Notes: generated from the letters alone by a model not told the origin. A stretch of DNA of 7,304 bases from Arthrobacter sp. (GCA_018260285.1 JAGLBH010000082.1:1-7304); one strand, 5' to 3'; counted from the first letter of the stretch, positions 1-5,059 are shown. Translations and numbers: made by a program.

Positions 1-114
1 GTGCGCGCGCGCCGCAGCGTGAGCGACGGCGAAAGACGGGCTGATCCCGCGTGATTCTCCATCCCTCAAGTATGACCCCCTGTGACGCGCAGTCCAGGGC
101 CAGAGGGCCTGATT
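1..114. other. Upstream flank; possible tail of an upstream gene
   Basis: No complete gene is visible. On the + strand the frame starting at base 1 is open for 17 codons and ends at TGA 52-54; it is Arg-rich and could be the C-terminal end of a gene that starts outside the window, but it is too short to recognise. The rest, 55-114, shows no coding signal. It ends in a small terminator-like hairpin, listed separately. Confidence 0.25.
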
Positions 115-116
115 TT
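95..116 (+). terminator. Possible weak intrinsic terminator of the upstream gene
   Basis: CAGG (95-98) pairs with CCTG (108-111). After one G-G mismatch, CC (100-101) pairs with GG (105-106) around an AGA loop. The stem is followed by ATTTT (112-116). The stem is short and interrupted, so the call is tentative. It would separate an upstream transcript from the met operon, and its T run overlaps the proposed -35 box. Confidence 0.3.
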
Positions 117-143
117 GAGAATGCGGGCCGATCCGCTAAAAAT
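115..143 (+). promoter_or_regulatory. Sigma70-type promoter of the met operon
   Basis: TTGAGA at 115-120 resembles a -35 box and TAAAAA at 137-142 a -10 box, with a 16-nt spacer. Transcription would start near 149-151, only a few bases before the first paired base of the riboswitch aptamer (156). This placement is the main support, because the boxes alone are only moderately close to consensus. Confidence 0.5.
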
Positions 144-151
144 GAAGTGAA

Positions 152-271
152 GCAAGGATCAAGAGTCCCAACGCGAAGCTCTGGCTCGTTGGGCGGCAAC
201 CCTCTCCCGTAGTGGGGTGCCCCAGATGAAGATCCGGCCGGTGCGGACTGCGCTACCGGCAAGTACGGCGG
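152..271 (+). promoter_or_regulatory. SAM-IV-type riboswitch aptamer upstream of metQ
   Basis: This RNA leader should bind S-adenosylmethionine and reduce expression of the methionine importer when SAM is plentiful. Pairings visible: P1 is GGATC 156-160 with GATCC 231-235. P2 is CCCAACG 167-173 with CGTTGGG 187-193. The conserved GGCAACC core lies at 195-201. A pseudoknot forms between TCTGG 180-184 in the P2 loop and CCAGA 222-226. Beyond P1 there is a hairpin GCCGGT 237-242 with ACCGGC 255-260, then TACGG 264-268, which is fully complementary to CCGTA 207-211. This second pseudoknot, 3' of P1, distinguishes SAM-IV from ordinary SAM-I. The position directly upstream of metQNI fits known SAM riboswitch targets. 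Confidence 0.88.
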
Positions 272-401
272 TTCCTCGCAGAAAACGCCACCTCAATGAT
301 GAAAGGCCCCTTTCTCTGCGAGCCGCCACAGTACTGACGCGGCACTTTTACTCTCACGTACAGCCGCAGCTCTTACTGCGGCTGGCCAGTCACGAAGGAA
401 C
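271..401 (+). promoter_or_regulatory. Candidate riboswitch expression platform
   Basis: The leader between the aptamer and metQ has several possible pairings but no clear GC stem with a T tract, so control at translation is plausible. GTTCCT 271-276 is perfectly complementary to AGGAAC 396-401, which includes the metQ Shine-Dalgarno; two further C-G pairs follow across a one-base bulge. The overlapping CTCGCAGA 275-282 is instead perfectly complementary to TCTGCGAG 315-322, giving a mutually exclusive fold that would free the ribosome site. A 9-bp hairpin, CAGCCGCAG 361-369 with CTGCGGCTG 376-384, lies just before the Shine-Dalgarno. A weak alternative is a terminator-like stem 322-326/339-343 followed by ACTTTT. 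The pairings are seen; which one operates is inference. Confidence 0.45.
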
Positions 402-404
402 ACC

Positions 405-1304
405 ATGAAACTCTCCAAGATCGTCGCATCCCTCGCGATCGCTCCCCTCGCTCTCAGCCTCGCCGCGTGCTCCCCGTCCCAGTCCTCGGGGGACGCCAAG
501 TCCACGAGCAGCGACGGCACCAAGACGGTGACCATCGGCATCGTTGACGTCACTCCGCAGCAGACGGTCCTCAAGGACCTGGCCAAGGAGAACGGCATCA
601 ACATCGTCTACAAGACGTTCTCCGACTACAACCAGCCGAACCCGGCCCTGAAGCAGAAGCAGACGGACCTCAACTGGTTCCAGCACCTCGCGTACCTGGC
701 GAACTACAACATCAACGCCAACGACACCCTGACGCCGATCGGCGGCACGGAGATCGTTCCGCTCGGCCTGTACTCCAAGAAGCACACCAAGCTCTCGGAC
801 ATCCCGCAGGGCGGCGAGATCGCCATCCCGAACGACGCGATCAACACGGCCCGCGCCCTCAACCTGCTCAAGGCCAACGGCCTGGTGACCCTCAAGTCGG
901 ACACCACCGCCCCGAGCGCCCTGGACGTGGACACCGCCAAGTCCAAGGTCAAGGTCACCACGGTTGACGCCACTCAGACCGTCATCCAGCTCGGCTCCCT
1001 CGACGGCGCCGTCGTCAACAACACGTTCCTCGCTCGCGCCAACCTGGACGCCAACAAGGCCCTGGCCAAGGACAACCCCAAGGATCCCTCGGCCGTCCCG
1101 TACGTGAACGCCTTCGTCTCCCGCGCTGAGGACAAGGACAACGAGACGTTCAAGAAGATCGCCGAGCTCTACCACGACCCGAAGGTCCAGAAGGCTGTGG
1201 CCGATGAGTCCAAGGGCACGTCCGTGGAGGCCAAGAACTCCCAGCAGGAGCTCATCGACGTCCTCAAGAAGTACGAGGACTCCCTCAAGGCTGCGAAGAA
1301 GTAA
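405..1304 (+). CDS. metQ: Methionine ABC transporter substrate-binding lipoprotein MetQ
   Basis: This protein captures methionine (L or D form) outside the membrane and delivers it to the MetNI importer. The 299-aa product has a lipoprotein signal: K2 and K5, a hydrophobic stretch to about residue 19, and a lipobox LAAC with Cys22 as the lipidated residue. It belongs to the NLPA/MetQ family, as shown by the NWFQHLAYL block near residues 86-94, the GGTEIVPLGLYS block near 113-124, and the DGAVVNNTFLARA block near 200-212. Length is normal for the family. Start ATG 405 has AAGGA at 395-399 upstream. NLPA proteins can bind other ligands, but the SAM riboswitch and the metNI neighbours make methionine the likely one. 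The gene is first in the operon. Confidence 0.93.
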   Translation: MKLSKIVASLAIAPLALSLAACSPSQSSGDAKSTSSDGTKTVTIGIVDVTPQQTVLKDLAKENGINIVYKTFSDYNQPNPALKQKQTDLNWFQHLAYLANYNINANDTLTPIGGTEIVPLGLYSKKHTKLSDIPQGGEIAIPNDAINTARALNLLKANGLVTLKSDTTAPSALDVDTAKSKVKVTTVDATQTVIQLGSLDGAVVNNTFLARANLDANKALAKDNPKDPSAVPYVNAFVSRAEDKDNETFKKIAELYHDPKVQKAVADESKGTSVEAKNSQQELIDVLKKYEDSLKAAKK

Positions 1305-1311
1305 GCACCTG

Positions 1312-2379
1312 ATGTCTTCAGCTCACGTACCTTCGACGGCGGCCTCACCGGCCGCCGTCGAAGGCGCCATTGTCTTCTCCAACGCCACCAAGCAGTTCAC
1401 GGTCGGCAAGAACACCGTGACTGCGGTGGACGGCGTCTCGATGTCCATCAACAAGGGCGAGATCTTCGGCATCATCGGGTACTCCGGCGCCGGCAAGTCC
1501 ACCATTGTCCGCCTCATCAACGGCCTCGAGCCGGCGACGAGCGGCTCGATCCTCGTCAACGGCGTGGAAGTGGTCGGCAAGTCCGAGGCGCAGCTGGCCA
1601 AGATCCGCCCGCAAATCGGCATGATCTTCCAGCAGTTCAACCTCCTGAGCTCGCGCACCGTGGCACGCAACGTCGAGTTCCCCCTGGAGCTCGCGGGCTG
1701 GCCCAAAGAGAAGCGCAAGGCCCGCGTGGCGGAGCTGCTCGAGTTCGTCGGCCTGACGGACCGGGCCAAGAACTACCCGGAGCAGCTCTCCGGCGGTCAG
1801 AAGCAGCGCGTGGGCATCGCCCGCGCCCTCGCGAACGACCCCGCGATTCTCCTCGCGGACGAGTCCACCTCTGCGCTCGACCCTGAGACCACGGCGGACG
1901 TTCTCCGCGTGCTCAAGCGGGTCAACGAGCAGCTCGGCATCACGATCGTCGTCATCACCCACGAGATGGACGTCGTTCGCAGCATCGCGGACCGGATCGC
2001 GGTCATGGAGCAGGGAAAGGTGGTGGAGGTCGGAACCACGTTCGAGATCTTCTCCAACCCCCAGACCTCCACGGCCCGCAAGTTCGTCTCCACGGTGCAG
2101 CACACGGAGCCGAACGCCGAGGAGCTGGCCCACCTGCGCCAGACCCACGCCGGCCGCCTCTTCACGGTGGAGATCACCCCCGATTCACATGTGGGCACGA
2201 TCCTCTCCGACGGGGCTGTCGCCGGGGTTCGCTTCGAAGTGGTCCACGGCGGCATCTCGACCCTCCAGGAAAAGTCTTTCGGCTCCCTCACCGTGGAGCT
2301 CACGGGGGACGACGACGCCGTGCAGCGCGTGGCCACCCAGCTTGCCGCAGTGACCCAGGTTAAGGAGCTCAGCGCATGA
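1312..2379 (+). CDS. metN: Methionine ABC transporter ATP-binding protein MetN
   Basis: This is the cytoplasmic ATPase that drives methionine import through MetI. The 355-aa product has Walker A GYSGAGKST at 56-64, Q-loop Gln107, signature LSGGQKQR at 159-166, Walker B with D183-E184 followed by STSALDP, and switch His217. Residues from about 284 to 355 form a C-terminal NIL domain, which in MetN binds methionine and inhibits transport when the cell is replete. The ATG at 1312 is chosen because it lies 7 nt after the metQ stop; a longer open frame would run back into metQ. Only a weak AAGAAG precedes it. Residues 7-18 are a Pro/Ser/Ala-rich extension before the ABC domain and are encoded by a perfect hairpin. 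Confidence 0.93.
   Translation: MSSAHVPSTAASPAAVEGAIVFSNATKQFTVGKNTVTAVDGVSMSINKGEIFGIIGYSGAGKSTIVRLINGLEPATSGSILVNGVEVVGKSEAQLAKIRPQIGMIFQQFNLLSSRTVARNVEFPLELAGWPKEKRKARVAELLEFVGLTDRAKNYPEQLSGGQKQRVGIARALANDPAILLADESTSALDPETTADVLRVLKRVNEQLGITIVVITHEMDVVRSIADRIAVMEQGKVVEVGTTFEIFSNPQTSTARKFVSTVQHTEPNAEELAHLRQTHAGRLFTVEITPDSHVGTILSDGAVAGVRFEVVHGGISTLQEKSFGSLTVELTGDDDAVQRVATQLAAVTQVKELSA
1330..1364 (+). repeat. Perfect 15-bp inverted repeat (hairpin) at the 5' end of metN
   Basis: CCTTCGACGGCGGCC (1330-1344) is the exact reverse complement of GGCCGCCGTCGAAGG (1350-1364), with a 5-nt TCACC loop. It begins 16 nt after the metN start codon and covers codons 7-18, which encode a low-complexity extension that does not belong to the ABC domain. 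In mRNA this would be a very stable stem. It lacks a following T tract, so it is not a standard terminator. Possible roles are 3'-end protection of a metQ-only transcript or slowing of early metN translation. Confidence 0.85.
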
Positions 2380-3092
2380 GTGCATTCGATCTTCTGACGC
2401 AGCTCCCCCTGGGCGCGAACCAGACTGACTGGTCCGTCATGCGCCCGGCGCTGCTGGACTCCATCCAGGACACGCTCTACATGGTGACCCGGACCCTGCT
2501 CTTCGCGGGCGTGCTGGGCCTCGTCATCGGCCTGCTCCTGTACTGCCTGCGGCCCAAGGGCATTCTCGGCGGATCCGGCCTGGCCCGCGTGGTCCACCTC
2601 GTGCTCAACCTGCTCATCAACACAGTGCGGCCCATCCCGTTCATCATCCTGCTCGTGGCGATCTACCCGCTGACGCTCGCCGTGGTCGGCAAGACCATCG
2701 GGCCCAACGCGGCCGTGTTCGCCATGACGATCGGGGCGACGTTCGCTGTGGCCCGCATCGTGGAGCAGAACCTCATGAGCGTGGACCCCGGAGTCATCGA
2801 GGCGGCCCGCTCCATGGGCGCCAACCCGTGGCAGATCATCCGCAAGGTGATCCTCCCGGAGGCCCTGGGGCCCCTCGTGCTCGGCTACACATTCCTGCTC
2901 ATCGGCATTGTGGACATGTCCGCGATGGCCGGCGCCATCGGCTCGGGCGGCCTGGGCAACTTCGCCATCCAGTACGGATACCAGCAGTTCAACGCGGAGA
3001 TCACCTGGACGGCCGTGGCGATCATCATCGTCATGGTGCAGATCGTCCAGTTCTTCGGAAACTGGCTGGCCCGGAAGATCATGCGCCGCTAG
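2376..3092 (+). CDS. metI: Methionine ABC transporter permease MetI
   Basis: This is the membrane subunit of the MetNIQ importer and forms the methionine channel as a dimer. The 238-aa product has hydrophobic segments near residues 41-57, 74-81, 86-104, 110-127, 165-188 and 211-227. The EAA coupling motif at about 142-161 (EAARSMGANPW, then LPEAL) docks onto MetN. Length is close to the family norm. ATG 2376 overlaps the metN stop as ATGA, and AAGGAG at 2362-2367 gives a good ribosome site, so translation is probably coupled to metN. It is the last gene of the operon. Confidence 0.93.
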   Translation: MSAFDLLTQLPLGANQTDWSVMRPALLDSIQDTLYMVTRTLLFAGVLGLVIGLLLYCLRPKGILGGSGLARVVHLVLNLLINTVRPIPFIILLVAIYPLTLAVVGKTIGPNAAVFAMTIGATFAVARIVEQNLMSVDPGVIEAARSMGANPWQIIRKVILPEALGPLVLGYTFLLIGIVDMSAMAGAIGSGGLGNFAIQYGYQQFNAEITWTAVAIIIVMVQIVQFFGNWLARKIMRR

Positions 3093-3103
3093 CGGGGCTG
3101 CCT

Positions 3104-3123
3104 CCCTGATATATCAAGGGTTT
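3104..3123 (+). terminator. Possible weak terminator after metI
   Basis: CCC (3104-3106) and GGG (3118-3120) flank the perfect palindrome TGATATATCA (3107-3116), with one unpaired A, and TTT follows. The stem is short and AT-rich in the middle, so termination would be weak. No better terminator is visible before the mobile-element remnants. The AT-rich palindrome in GC-rich DNA could alternatively mark an old recombination site. Confidence 0.3.
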
Positions 3124-3142
3124 CCCGGCCCGCCCGCATGGG

Positions 3143-3285
3143 TCACGGGCTGGAAATCCGCACAAAGTCCGCATGGGCTGTGAACGCTTCGGCAATCGCA
3201 GCCCGTGCGGACTTCTTTGTGCCCTCCATCAGGTGCCCGGCGGCGTCCAGGGTCGTTGAAGCCGTCTCGCGCCTCATCTGCGGGA
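3143..3285 (-). pseudogene. Tyrosine integrase C-terminal fragment, catalytic Tyr position replaced
   Basis: The last ~45 residues of a 97-aa open frame (3436-3143) read like the end of a phage-type tyrosine recombinase. The ETASTTLDAAGHL block (about 3262-3224) matches the family pattern in which Thr-Leu-Asp is followed by x-Tyr-Gly-His-Leu, then a helix rich in Ala, Thr and Arg. The position expected to be the catalytic Tyr is Ala here (codon at 3241-3239), so it could not cleave DNA even if the rest were present. Everything N-terminal, including the catalytic Arg and His boxes, is missing and replaced by transposase sequence. The tail ends about 50 bp from metI, so the original element may have inserted beside metI. 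The family assignment is from motif recognition only. Confidence 0.55.
3161..3221. repeat. Long imperfect inverted repeat at the integrase tail
   Basis: AAGTCCGCATGGGCTG (3165-3180) pairs with CAGCCCGTGCGGACTT (3199-3214) over 16 positions with a single T-G mismatch. CACAA (3161-3165) and TTGTG (3217-3221) extend the symmetry with a small bulge. The spacer is 18 nt. A partial direct copy, CCGCATGGG, occurs at 3134-3142 and again at 3169-3177. The repeat lies within the last codons of the integrase fragment, where attachment and recombinase-binding sites often lie. No T tract follows on either strand. Confidence 0.7.
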
Positions 3286-3487
3286 GCCTGTGGCCGAGCT
3301 CAGGGTCGTCCTTGTACGCGTCGAACAACACGTTCGCCCGAGACGCCTCCCGCACCTCGCGGGGCGTGATGGGGTTCGCCAGCTGCTGACAGCAGGGCTG
3401 CCGGGAGAGCTTGAGCACCCGACACGCCACCGTCACAGGAATCCCTGCTTCGGCGAGCTCCGTTACGAGCGGAGAGAACCTTTTCCG
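3286..3487 (-). pseudogene. IS3-type transposase orfB, N-terminal fragment
   Basis: The minus frame opens after TGA 3490-3488 and encodes a segment with PVTVACRVLKLSRQP (about 3442-3398), followed by LANPIT and ANVLFDAYKDDPELGHRL. This is the typical start of the orfB transposase of actinobacterial IS3 elements, before the catalytic DDE domain. The match ends at about 3286, where the expected continuation is lost and an integrase-like tail begins in the same frame. No DDE residues remain, so it cannot transpose. A GTG-initiated start at 3436 gives a 97-aa chimeric frame, but the similarity begins upstream of it. The junction is placed by eye to within a few codons. Confidence 0.65.
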
Positions 3488-3506
3488 TCAGATGTGCCTG
3501 CGACAG

Positions 3507-3772
3507 TTACGCCGCGACGCGGCGGAGCCGCTTCTGCAACGTCTCGGGTGAATACTCAAGTCTTTCGCGATCTGCTCGATCCTCACTCCGGGGTCACGGC
3601 TCCTCGCGACGCGCACGTGATCCTCACGCAACTGGGGGGACAGGGCTTTGGGATGCTGCCATCCTTCCAGGCCGCACTCCTGGGCAAGCCGGAACAGTTG
3701 TCACCTCTCCGTGAAGCAGTCCCGCAAGCTGAGTCACTCAACGATGTGGGGGCTCAGTGCTTCATGAGACAT
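3507..3772 (-). pseudogene. IS3-type transposase orfA, broken by two stops and a frameshift
   Basis: Reading from ATG 3772-3770, the frame gives a plausible OrfA start but hits TGA at 3736-3734 and again at 3703-3701. It then continues through a helix-turn-helix-like segment (VRIEQIAKDLSIHP, about 3586-3545). A one-base loss near 3546 shifts the frame; the expected continuation ETLQKRLRRVAA is read from 3545 to a stop at 3509-3507. OrfA normally binds the insertion-sequence ends. The order orfA then orfB on the minus strand is correct for one IS3 element, so this and the orfB fragment are parts of a single decayed copy. Confidence 0.65.
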
Positions 3773-3802
3773 GTTTGCGCGGCGGTCCGCTTACTTCTAT
3801 GG

Positions 3803-3832
3803 TTGATACATGAGTGCCTTGGAGTCTAGCGT
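3803..3832 (+). promoter_or_regulatory. Possible promoter for the accessory cassette
   Basis: TTGATA (3803-3808) is a good -35 box. TAGCGT (3827-3832), 18 nt downstream, is a poor -10 candidate. It lies about 60 bp before the first cassette gene and in the outer part of the insertion-sequence remnant, so the cassette may use a promoter supplied by that element. Support is weak, and other pairs such as TTGCGC 3774 with TATGGT 3798 are possible. Confidence 0.25.
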
Positions 3833-3892
3833 GTCCTCCATCTAGCCGAGGAATGAGACGCACGAGTTCCAAGAGTTCCCCTAGGAGGGAAA

Positions 3893-4204
3893 GTGAGTAA
3901 TTTACCAGATTCAAACAAGGTTCTGGCAGAATCAATTGGCATTTCTCTGCTTGGATACATTGGCAAAGAAAATGTACGGCATCTGAACGTTTCATTAAAT
4001 TATAAAACGATGGAAGTCAATGTCGTTGTTTCACTGTGGAAGCCGTCCAGGGAGATGCGCTGGGAGGTTCTTGACAAGATCAATCAGGTCGAATCCCTAT
4101 TTGAATCCGATGGCGTCTTCTTCGTTGTCCAGTTTGTAGATCCTGATTCGACTGCACTTAAAGTCAGAGAAGAATCACGCATCCGCTCCTATGCCGCCGT
4201 TTAA
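3893..4204 (+). CDS. Unrecognised 103-aa alpha/beta protein, low GC
   Basis: I do not recognise the family. The 103-aa product has no signal peptide or membrane segment. The sequence suggests an N-terminal helix (about residues 7-22), two beta strands (about 29-35 and 40-48), a helix (about 53-70, ending in NQVESLF) and another strand (74-80, FFVVQFV), a small beta-beta-alpha-beta fold. No nucleotidyltransferase GS...DxD motif is present. GTG 3893 is chosen because AGGAGG (3883-3888) lies just upstream. The gene is visibly AT-richer than its flanks, using TTA, AAA, GAA and ATT codons rare in the met operon, which indicates recent transfer. It is followed in the same direction by a HEPN-like gene, so the two may act together. 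Confidence 0.7.
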   Translation: MSNLPDSNKVLAESIGISLLGYIGKENVRHLNVSLNYKTMEVNVVVSLWKPSREMRWEVLDKINQVESLFESDGVFFVVQFVDPDSTALKVREESRIRSYAAV

Positions 4205-4238
4205 ATCTGCGGATTTCCTGTACCTTTTAGTGCGATGA
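4191..4238 (+). other. Mini-frame linking the two low-GC genes
   Basis: A 15-codon frame starts at ATG 4191 inside the end of the 103-aa gene and reads MPPFKSADFLYLLVR. It ends at TGA 4236-4238, overlapping the ATG 4235 of the next gene as ATGA. It may act as a translational relay, because the downstream ATG has no Shine-Dalgarno of its own. It may instead be the true N-terminus of the HEPN-like protein, separated by a one-base frameshift. It may also be chance. It is too short to judge on coding statistics. Confidence 0.3.
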
Positions 4239-4684
4239 TCGACAGAGCCCAGCATTTCCTGCGTCAGGCTGAGGCCTTCAGGGAACAGAGGAACGAATGG
4301 ACCCACGTCGCCGCTTTCTATGCGGCATATCATGCTCTGTGTCATGCCCTGTCCCAGGATCCGGTCTTTCATGACATAGACACGCCCCCCAAAGTGCACC
4401 GCAACCTGTCACTTGGCAGCAGAGGCGTTCGTCACCACAGTGGAAACCCGAGATCCGACCGCGGCCCAGGGCTGAATCAAATTGTTGGCTATCTCTACGG
4501 CGATGAATCTCCGTGCCCTATACACCGTGAATACCTAGATCTGCACGCTGCAAGCGTGACGGTGCGCTATGAAGACGGAAAAACCTCGGCCACTCTTGCT
4601 GACTCCGTAGCCAATGCCAAGCACGTAGTGGAAAATGTCGCCGCAGGCCGTGTCAAGGCACTGATCCCACGAAAGAACTCATAA
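4235..4684 (+). CDS. HEPN-like helical protein, 149 aa
   Basis: The product looks like a member of the HEPN-like helical superfamily, which includes RNases and partner proteins in toxin and defence systems. Visible features are an N-terminal helix (RAQHFLRQAEAFREQ), W22, an FYAAYHALCHAL helix at 28-39 with Y29 and H33, an H55-R56 pair, and LDLHAAS followed by R111-Y112 in a later helix. This matches the YxAxH ... HxxR ... SxxxRY layout of uncharacterised HEPN-like families. An RGVRHH stretch (63-68) fits the Rx4H form of the HEPN nuclease motif but is not in a classic context, so RNase activity is uncertain. ATG 4235 has no clear ribosome site; it is in the same frame as the 103-aa gene, one stop codon apart. 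The stop is TAA at 4682-4684. GC is lower than in the flanks. Confidence 0.6.
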   Translation: MIDRAQHFLRQAEAFREQRNEWTHVAAFYAAYHALCHALSQDPVFHDIDTPPKVHRNLSLGSRGVRHHSGNPRSDRGPGLNQIVGYLYGDESPCPIHREYLDLHAASVTVRYEDGKTSATLADSVANAKHVVENVAAGRVKALIPRKNS

Positions 4685-4745
4685 CAACGGACCCGCTGGC
4701 GTTCCCGCTCCACGGCAGCTCTCACGAAGGAAGGAGTGTTCTCCT

Positions 4746-5018
4746 GTGAATCGACAGCCACATGGGGAACGCGAGGCTGAGCGAGAAGAGCGCGAGCGGT
4801 ACCGCGAGATCATGGGCTTCAACCGCTCTTCTGAGGAACGACGCGCAGAGCGCATTGCGCGCGCACGGGAGTCCGCAATCCAGCCCCGCAAGCTCTCCGA
4901 GATCCTGGGACATGAGAACGTCCCCTCGATCAGACTGGTCGAAAGAAAGAAATTCGAGCGCGGCGGTCATGGGGGACCAGGCGTCTCTGTTGATCGCCGC
5001 GTCGTCGACTTAACCTGA
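4746..5018 (+). CDS. Highly charged 90-aa hypothetical protein
   Basis: I do not recognise the family. Residues 1-45 are almost entirely Glu, Arg, Ala and Gln and are predicted to form a long helix or coiled coil (EREAEREERERYREI, then SSEERRAERIARARE). Residues 50-72 contain LSEILGHENVPSIRLVERKKF. The C-terminus is Gly/Asp/Arg-rich, probably disordered, and ends in RRVVDLT. No signal peptide or membrane segment is seen. GTG 4746 has GGAG at 4733-4736 nine bases upstream, a good site. Composition is closer to host GC than the two preceding genes. The 61-bp gap and its own ribosome site leave open whether it belongs to the same unit. An alternative overlapping frame at 4762-5013 looks like a shadow. 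Confidence 0.55.
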   Translation: MNRQPHGEREAEREERERYREIMGFNRSSEERRAERIARARESAIQPRKLSEILGHENVPSIRLVERKKFERGGHGGPGVSVDRRVVDLT

Positions 5019-5036
5019 TCATGCCTTCCTCCCCCG

Positions 5037-5059
5037 CCCCCCGTGTGCGGGGGGACTTT
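5037..5059 (+). terminator. Hairpin between convergent genes
   Basis: CCCCCCG (5037-5043) pairs perfectly with CGGGGGG (5048-5054) around a TGTG tetraloop, followed on the + strand by ACTTTAA. It sits in the 44-bp gap between the 90-aa gene (+) and the exporter permease (-). The T run is short, so termination is most likely for the + strand; the minus-strand side is G-rich and has no T run. Confidence 0.55.

Larger units (their letters stand above)
3286..3830 (-). mobile_element. Remnant of an IS3-family insertion sequence
   Basis: The region holds broken orfA and truncated orfB on the minus strand in native order. The left part, encoding the DDE domain and the left terminal repeat, has been deleted and joined to an integrase tail. 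The right end should lie somewhere in 3773-3830, but I could not identify a terminal inverted repeat or target duplication because its partner end is missing. The outer limits are therefore approximate. Confidence 0.55.

Noticed and set aside
217..408. A 63-codon + frame that starts in the riboswitch and ends overlapping the metQ ATG
   Set aside because: It begins at a GTG inside the conserved aptamer core, has no ribosome site, and its peptide resembles nothing known. The ATGA overlap with metQ is probably chance.
390..1175. Long minus-strand open frames antisense to metQ and metN
   Set aside because: Frames opposite high-GC codon-biased genes stay open because of third-position GC. Their Val/Leu/Gly/Asp-rich peptides show no domains.
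3290..3829. A 179-codon + frame across the IS remnant
   Set aside because: It is antisense to the orfA/orfB remnants, which explain the sequence better, and shows no recognisable domain or ribosome site.
3762..3995. A 77-codon minus frame overlapping the start of the 103-aa gene
   Set aside because: It overlaps the strong AGGAGG-supported + gene and has no recognisable features.
3893..4684. Classical HEPN-MNT toxin-antitoxin pair
   Set aside because: The 103-aa partner lacks the GSxxxG and DxD residues of minimal nucleotidyltransferases, so the known label does not fit.
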